Part shown: positions 7,332 through 11,660 of the stretch, one piece after another
Position numbering within the stretch: the stretch's first letter is position 1
How the letters are laid out: every line of letters starts with the position of its first letter
NCBI GenBank assembly: GCA_964569095.1
Contig: CAZMTB010000225.1
Location: forward strand, 1-11,660
Direction of reading: 5' to 3'
DNA from: JALWSI01 sp964569095 [NCBI: uncultured Aquificales bacterium]
GTDB lineage: Bacteria; Thermosulfidibacterota; Thermosulfidibacteria; Thermosulfidibacterales
DNA length: 11,660 bases
The notes under the pieces: generated by a model
Told to the model about the DNA's origin: nothing
Seen by the model: only the letters and a program-made list of their open reading frames with translations
Databases searched by the model: none
Program-made: the position numbers and the translations under genes

Positions 7332-8129
7332 ATGGCCGTGAGACTGGGCAGGCTGCTCGAACTCTTAGACGGGGAGTTCCCTTTCTCCCTTGCCCTTTCG
7401 TGGGACAACTCGGGGCTACAGGTGGGGGAGGTTGACCAACAGGTCTCCTCCGTGGCGGTTGCCTTGGATCCCGTTGCCCCGGTGGTGAATAGGGCACTCG
7501 ATAGGGGTGCCGACTGCATCGTTACCCACCACCCCTTGATCTTCAAGCCCTTGAGAAGGGTGAGTACCGACACTGAAGTGGGAAGAACGGTGGTGACCCT
7601 GGTCCAAAAGGGGATCTCCCTTGTCTCCTTGCACACCAACCTCGACGTTGCCCCTGGGGGTCTGGCAGACCACGTGGCAGGGCTCCTGGGCCTCGATGTG
7701 GAGGGTCCCATGGTGGTGGAGGAGGAGAAGGGGTTGGGGAGGGTTGGTTTCACGGGATCGCCCTTGGAGTTTGGAGACTTTCTCGGCCTGGTGAAGGAGG
7801 CTTTGGGCGTTTCCTCGTTGAGGGTGGTTAATCCTCCGTCCCTCGGTGAAAAGAGGGTGTGGAAGGTGGCCCTCTGCCCCGGGAGTGGGGGAGACCTGGT
7901 TGCAGGTGCCGCTGCCACAGGTGCCCAGCTCTACCTCACTGGGGATCTGAAGTACCATCAGGCCCTGGACGCCACGGCCCTGGGAGTGACGGTGATAGAT
8001 GCGGGGCATTATGGGACCGAGTTGCCTGCCGTGGAGCTCTTGGTATCTACCCTGCGAGGGCTTGTGGATGGCGAGGTTGAAGTTTTCCAGGTGGAGATGG
8101 AGAATCCTTTCAAGGAGGATTTGTTGTGA
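7332..8129 (+). CDS. Nif3-like (DUF34/YbgI/YqfO family) dinuclear metal-binding protein
   Basis: This is a member of the widespread Nif3/DUF34 family, whose biochemical role is not settled despite frequent annotation as a GTP cyclohydrolase. It is 265 residues, a short form without the inserted PII-like domain of YqfO. Expected metal ligands are visible: the His pair in VTHHPLIFKPL (H66/H67), H101 and D105 in SLHTNLDVAPGGLADH, and H226 and E230 in VIDAGHYGTELPAVE. LSWDNSGLQVG near the N-terminus and LYLTGDLKYHQALDA are family hallmarks. The ATG at 7332 gives the usual distance to WDNSGLQVG but has no Shine-Dalgarno. An in-frame GTG at 7308 has GGAG 5 bases upstream and would add eight residues, inside the preceding hairpin. 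It is the first gene of a tight unit, and its last codons carry the Shine-Dalgarno for the next gene, with a 4-base overlap. Confidence 0.93.
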   Translation: MAVRLGRLLELLDGEFPFSLALSWDNSGLQVGEVDQQVSSVAVALDPVAPVVNRALDRGADCIVTHHPLIFKPLRRVSTDTEVGRTVVTLVQKGISLVSLHTNLDVAPGGLADHVAGLLGLDVEGPMVVEEEKGLGRVGFTGSPLEFGDFLGLVKEALGVSSLRVVNPPSLGEKRVWKVALCPGSGGDLVAGAAATGAQLYLTGDLKYHQALDATALGVTVIDAGHYGTELPAVELLVSTLRGLVDGEVEVFQVEMENPFKEDLL

Positions 8130-8860
8130 AGAGAGAGCTTGAGCTTTTGGTGAAGCTCCAGTCGCTGGATTCGTTGATAGCAAAGAAGGAGGAGCATCGT
8201 GGCGGCGTCACCACGGCAATAGAGGAGGCCTCTTCCGCCGTGGAGGAGAAGAAGAGGGTGGTTGAAGAGGCCGCGGCCAGGTTGAAGATGCTTGAAAAGA
8301 GGCGCCGGGAGAGAGAGGCCACCATGGACGATCTTGCCCAGCGCATAACCGACAGAAAGGGAAAGCTCTTCCAGGTGAAAGACAACAAAGAGTACACCGC
8401 CATGCTGAAGGAGATAGAACAGGCCAAGGCAGAGATAGACCGTTACGAGGAGGAGGTGATAATCCTGCTCGACGACATCTCCGTTGCCCAGGGCGAGTTG
8501 TCCAAGGCGAAGGAGGAGCTTGGGGTGGCGGAGAAACGATTGGAGGATGCAAAGAGGGAGGGAAAGAAGGAGCAGGAGAGGTTGGCGGAGGAGCTGGAGC
8601 AGGTGAGGGAGGAGCGTCGCAGGCTGGCCGAGACCATTCCTCCCCGGTTCATCAGGCTCTACCAGAGGATAATGAAGAGCAAGAATGGTCTCGCGGTGGT
8701 GAGGGCGGAGAATGCCGTGTGCCTGGGGTGCAAGATGGAGCTTCCCCCCCAACACTTCGTGGAGGTGAAGAAGGGGGAGGAGGTGCTGCAGTGCCCCTTC
8801 TGCCAGCGTATTCTCTACTACTGGGAAGAGCCGAAGGCAGAGGAGGAGGACGGGGAGTAG
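8126..8860 (+). CDS. Coiled-coil protein with C4-type zinc ribbon (zf-RING_7/DUF164-like)
   Basis: A 244-residue protein. Residues ~1-170 are charged and helical, rich in Glu, Lys and Arg with heptad-like spacing, and predict a long antiparallel coiled coil. A C4 zinc ribbon follows with the pairs C199/C202 (CLGC) and C223/C226 (CPFC), in the context VCLGCKMELPPQHFVEV and LQCPFCQRILYYW. KDNKEYTAMLKEIE is a conserved element of the family. Members are predicted nucleic-acid- or ribosome-associated proteins; the exact role is not evident here. The start is a GTG at 8126 that overlaps the Nif3 stop by four bases, with AAGGAGG 7 bases upstream. The stop at 8858-8860 touches the rnhA ATG directly. 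Adjacency to Nif3 and RNase HI suggests a conserved housekeeping block. The family call is confident; the function is not. Confidence 0.9.
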   Translation: MKRELELLVKLQSLDSLIAKKEEHRGGVTTAIEEASSAVEEKKRVVEEAAARLKMLEKRRREREATMDDLAQRITDRKGKLFQVKDNKEYTAMLKEIEQAKAEIDRYEEEVIILLDDISVAQGELSKAKEELGVAEKRLEDAKREGKKEQERLAEELEQVREERRRLAETIPPRFIRLYQRIMKSKNGLAVVRAENAVCLGCKMELPPQHFVEVKKGEEVLQCPFCQRILYYWEEPKAEEEDGE

Positions 8861-9157
8861 ATGTACGTTCTCCTCTTTGACGGTGCCAGCAGGGGAAATC
8901 CCGGCCCCGCCGCCTGCGGTTTCGTGGTTTACCGCGACGGCGAAAGGGTGGAGGCTAGGGGGGAGTTTTTGGGAACCACCACCAACAACGTTGCAGAGTA
9001 CAAGGGATTGATCAGGGGGTTGGAGTACCTGCTCCGCAAGGGGGCAAGGGAGGTAACGGTGTATGCCGATTCCGAGCTTGTGGTGAAGCAGGTTAGGGGA
9101 GAGTACAAGGTGAAGAGTCCCCACCTGAAGCCCTTGCACCAAGAGGCGGTGAACCTC

Positions 9158-9186
9158 TTGAAAATGTTCGATAAGGCGAGTATATT
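9158..9186 (+). promoter_or_regulatory. Candidate rnpB promoter inside rnhA
   Basis: TTGAAA (9158-9163) and TATATT (9181-9186) are each 5 of 6 matches to the sigma-70 boxes, at the ideal spacing of 17 bases, within the rnhA coding sequence. Transcription would begin near 9193, about 42 bases before the predicted base of RNase P helix P1. This fits a short 5' leader removed during maturation. Confidence 0.6.
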
Positions 9187-9234
9187 ACATCATCCCAGGA
9201 GTAGTAACAGAGAGGCCGACAGGATTGCCAACAT

Positions 9235-9650
<416 letters not shown>

Positions 9651-9653
9651 TTT

Positions 9654-10775
9654 CTACTCTATGTGCTCCTCGTAGGGTTTCTCCCACTGGTGGAACTCCT
9701 CCTCCTGGTACTCCAGGTAGGGAAGGGGATCCTCCAGGCTGGCCCCGGGGGTGTAGTTGAACACCCCTTGCACCTGCCTCCCCGCCATCGCAAACATGCG
9801 ACCCACGGGAACCATGGCGGGACAGGCGTCCTCGCACACACCGCAGGCGAGGCACGAGGTGGCCATGTGGTTCATTCTGCCCAGGTGGAAGAGGAGGGTG
9901 TCGGGCATGAACCTCAGTCCTCCTTTCCTTTCTGCTCTCATAAGGTAGTTGGTGGGTTCCACCTTGACCGCGTCTGACTGGAAGAAGCACTCGCGGCAGA
10001 AGCAGATGGGGCACACCCTCATGCAGTTTCGGCAGTTTATGCAGGCCGCTAAGGTCTTCATCAGGTTCTCGTCCCCCTGCACGTTGGGGGCAAACTCTCC
10101 GAAGAGGCTCTCCCTTGCGGCCTCTCTCTTGGCCCTCAATTCGGATACTGCCTCTTCCCTATCTTCCAGCGCTACCTCTAAGGAGAACCCTGCCTCTTCC
10201 AAGGCCCTTGCCACCTTCTCGCTGTGGGGGATCAAGAGGCTCTTTCCCTCTGGGGCGCCGAGCACTCCAAACTCCAGGTGGGCCGAAGAGGCCGTTGGGT
10301 GCACGCATGTCTGGCAGGCGTGGCGGGGAGGAGCGAAGCTGAAGTCGGCGTATCCCTCTTCGTGTTTCCTTTGCATCTCCCCGTGGTCTCCCTCGGAGAA
10401 ACTCGCCAGGGGATAGACACCAGGGCAGTCGTAGCCGATTATGAGCAGGTTATCCAGGTTGACCTGCTTTATCTTTGCGAGCTCTATCACCCCACGCACC
10501 TCGCAGGGTCTCAAGACCACCGCGGTGCTTCTTCTGGCTGCCCCTCTCTTGGTTAGCTTTGATACCACCCTTGCTCCCTGCTGGGTGATGATTGGCGCTA
10601 TGGGACAGGAGGTTTCCACCTCGGCGGAATCTGAGGTGAGTATGTAGGGGTAAGAGTCTCCCCTGGGGGTGGGATGACAGACCACCACCCCCGACACCAC
10701 CCCCTTCTCCAGCAGCAACTTGAGCAGCCCTTTCAGGGCATTGTTTCCTCTTCCTTCTACCACGGCACCTTTCAT
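9654..10775 (-). CDS. FrhB/FdhB-like iron-sulfur protein of an Hdr electron-transfer module
   Basis: A 373-residue relative of coenzyme F420 hydrogenase/formate dehydrogenase beta subunits found beside HdrA and MvhD genes. In such modules it is thought to connect an external electron donor to HdrA. N-terminal features include PIAPIITQQGA and VLRPCEVRGVIELAK (C91), then IIGYDCPGV and the CQTC pair C154/C157. Two ferredoxin motifs follow: CINCRNCMRVCP (C245, C248, C251, C255), with three more cysteines just after it in ICFCREC, and CLACGVCEDACP (C308, C311, C314, C318). At least two [4Fe-4S] clusters are therefore expected. The ATG at 10773-10775 was chosen because a perfect AAGGAGGAAT lies 5 bases upstream. 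The frame is open further upstream but runs into the previous gene. The donor could be F420, NAD(P)H, formate or a ferredoxin and cannot be told from this window. Confidence 0.88.
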   Translation of the reverse strand: MKGAVVEGRGNNALKGLLKLLLEKGVVSGVVVCHPTPRGDSYPYILTSDSAEVETSCPIAPIITQQGARVVSKLTKRGAARRSTAVVLRPCEVRGVIELAKIKQVNLDNLLIIGYDCPGVYPLASFSEGDHGEMQRKHEEGYADFSFAPPRHACQTCVHPTASSAHLEFGVLGAPEGKSLLIPHSEKVARALEEAGFSLEVALEDREEAVSELRAKREAARESLFGEFAPNVQGDENLMKTLAACINCRNCMRVCPICFCRECFFQSDAVKVEPTNYLMRAERKGGLRFMPDTLLFHLGRMNHMATSCLACGVCEDACPAMVPVGRMFAMAGRQVQGVFNYTPGASLEDPLPYLEYQEEEFHQWEKPYEEHIE

Positions 10776-10780
10776 CCTTG

Positions 10781-10790
10781 ATTCCTCCTT
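10781..10790 (-). promoter_or_regulatory. Shine-Dalgarno that decides the FrhB-like start
   Basis: AAGGAGGAAT on the - strand reaches the last base of the mvhD-like stop codon (10790-10792) and lies 5 bases before the ATG at 10773-10775. This indicates translation coupled to the upstream gene. Confidence 0.8.
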
Positions 10791-11224
10791 CAGGTGTCCC
10801 AGCGCCCTTTGAGAGGGTTGGGGCCCTTGGCAGAAATGTGATCGCTGAACTCCTTTGCGGTGTCCACGAGTCGCTGGCCCTCTCCGTGGGCGACCCACCT
10901 CAGCCACACCCTGTCACCGTCGAGGCCAAAGGTGTCCAGAATGGTCTTCATGGCGGCTATGCGCCGTCTTGCCCGGTAGTTGCCGGTGTTGTAGTGGCAG
11001 TCTCCCGGGTGGCATCCGCTCACCACCACCCCGTCGGCACCCTCGATGAAGGCTCTCAGGGTGTAGGCGGGATCCAGAGCCCCCGTGCACATCACGCGGA
11101 ACGGGCGCACGTTCTCCGGGTACTTCAGGTGAAAGGCAGCTGCCGTCTCTGATCCCCCCGTGCCGCACCAGGCGCACAGGGCGTAAACCACCTTTGGAAC
11201 AAAACCGTTATCTTCCTTCTTCAT
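10790..11224 (-). CDS. MvhD/FlpD-like [2Fe-2S] electron-transfer protein (HdrA partner)
   Basis: A small (144-residue) cytoplasmic protein of the MvhD/FlpD family (F420-non-reducing hydrogenase iron-sulfur subunit), which relays electrons from a hydrogenase or dehydrogenase to HdrA. The family pattern is intact: cysteines C17/C20 in ALCAWCGTGGSE, C46 in NVRPFRVMCTGALDPAY, and C71/C76 in GADGVVVSGCHPGDCHYNTGN, followed by KTILDTFGLDGDRVWLRWVA. Its length is normal for the stand-alone form. The ATG at 11222-11224 has GAGGAG upstream. It starts 10 bases after the stop of the chimeric HdrA-tail frame and ends 14 bases before the FrhB-like gene, so the three belong to one operon. HdrA is the expected partner, but only its C-terminal tail is encoded nearby. 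Confidence 0.92.
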   Translation of the reverse strand: MKKEDNGFVPKVVYALCAWCGTGGSETAAAFHLKYPENVRPFRVMCTGALDPAYTLRAFIEGADGVVVSGCHPGDCHYNTGNYRARRRIAAMKTILDTFGLDGDRVWLRWVAHGEGQRLVDTAKEFSDHISAKGPNPLKGRWDT

Positions 11225-11234
11225 GGCCGTCTCC

Positions 11235-11660
<426 letters not shown>

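Noticed and set aside
8009-9142. A 377-residue - strand open frame opposite the zinc-ribbon and rnhA genes
   Set aside because: Leucine- and histidine-rich shadow of GC-rich coding sequence; the + strand has clear families with coupled starts.
10776-10907. A 44-residue N-terminal extension of the FrhB-like protein
   Set aside because: It would overlap the end of the MvhD-like gene in another frame, while a perfect Shine-Dalgarno sits just before the internal ATG at 10775.

Overview
The window reads as a moderately GC-rich bacterial chromosome, with neighbourhoods from roughly 45 to 65% GC. The bacterial assignment rests on NuoL/M/N, a type A RNase P RNA and an IclR regulator. Heavy use of AGG (Arg) and ATA (Ile) codons, together with heterodisulfide-reductase-type electron-transfer genes, suggests an anaerobic and possibly thermophilic bacterium of the Desulfobacterota/Thermodesulfobacteria kind. 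That placement is inference only; nothing here fixes the taxon.

Layout. (1) 1-3989, + strand: the 3' end of a complex I operon, nuoL (cut by the window edge), nuoM and nuoN, closed by a strong intrinsic terminator. (2) About 4050-4430: a low-GC stretch with no recognisable gene. (3) 4431-6864, - strand: an iclR-family regulator, a small Tyr/Gly/His/Arg-rich exported or membrane-anchored protein, and the Na+/H+ antiporter nhaA, probably one transcription unit. (4) 7136-7209, + strand: a tRNA with anticodon CAU and its own candidate promoter, followed by a terminator-like hairpin. (5) 7332-9650, + strand: a tightly packed unit of a Nif3/DUF34 metal-binding protein, a coiled-coil/zinc-ribbon protein and ribonuclease HI, running directly into rnpB. 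The rnpB 5' end lies inside the rnhA reading frame. (6) 11660-9654, - strand: the end of an Hdr-type operon, with the last ~35 residues of an HdrA-like subunit, an MvhD/FlpD-like [2Fe-2S] protein and an FrhB/FdhB-like iron-sulfur protein, converging on rnpB.

How the genes work together. NuoL/M/N are the antiporter-like proton-pumping membrane subunits of complex I. NhaA would use or balance the same ion gradients. HdrA-MvhD-FrhB modules pass electrons between soluble donors and a flavin-based (often bifurcating) HdrA core. The Nif3-zinc ribbon-RNase HI-rnpB block is housekeeping.

Most unusual points. (a) At the right edge a Gfo/Idh/MocA sugar-nucleotide dehydrogenase (WlbA/WbpB-like) is joined in frame to the C-terminal ferredoxin tail of HdrA, with a sharp GC step at the join. 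This is either a real recombination scar or an assembly chimera, and it leaves HdrA without its core here. (b) rnpB overlaps about 95 nt of rnhA, has a good promoter inside rnhA, and ends three bases from a convergent stop codon. No wholly new defence or mobile system was seen.
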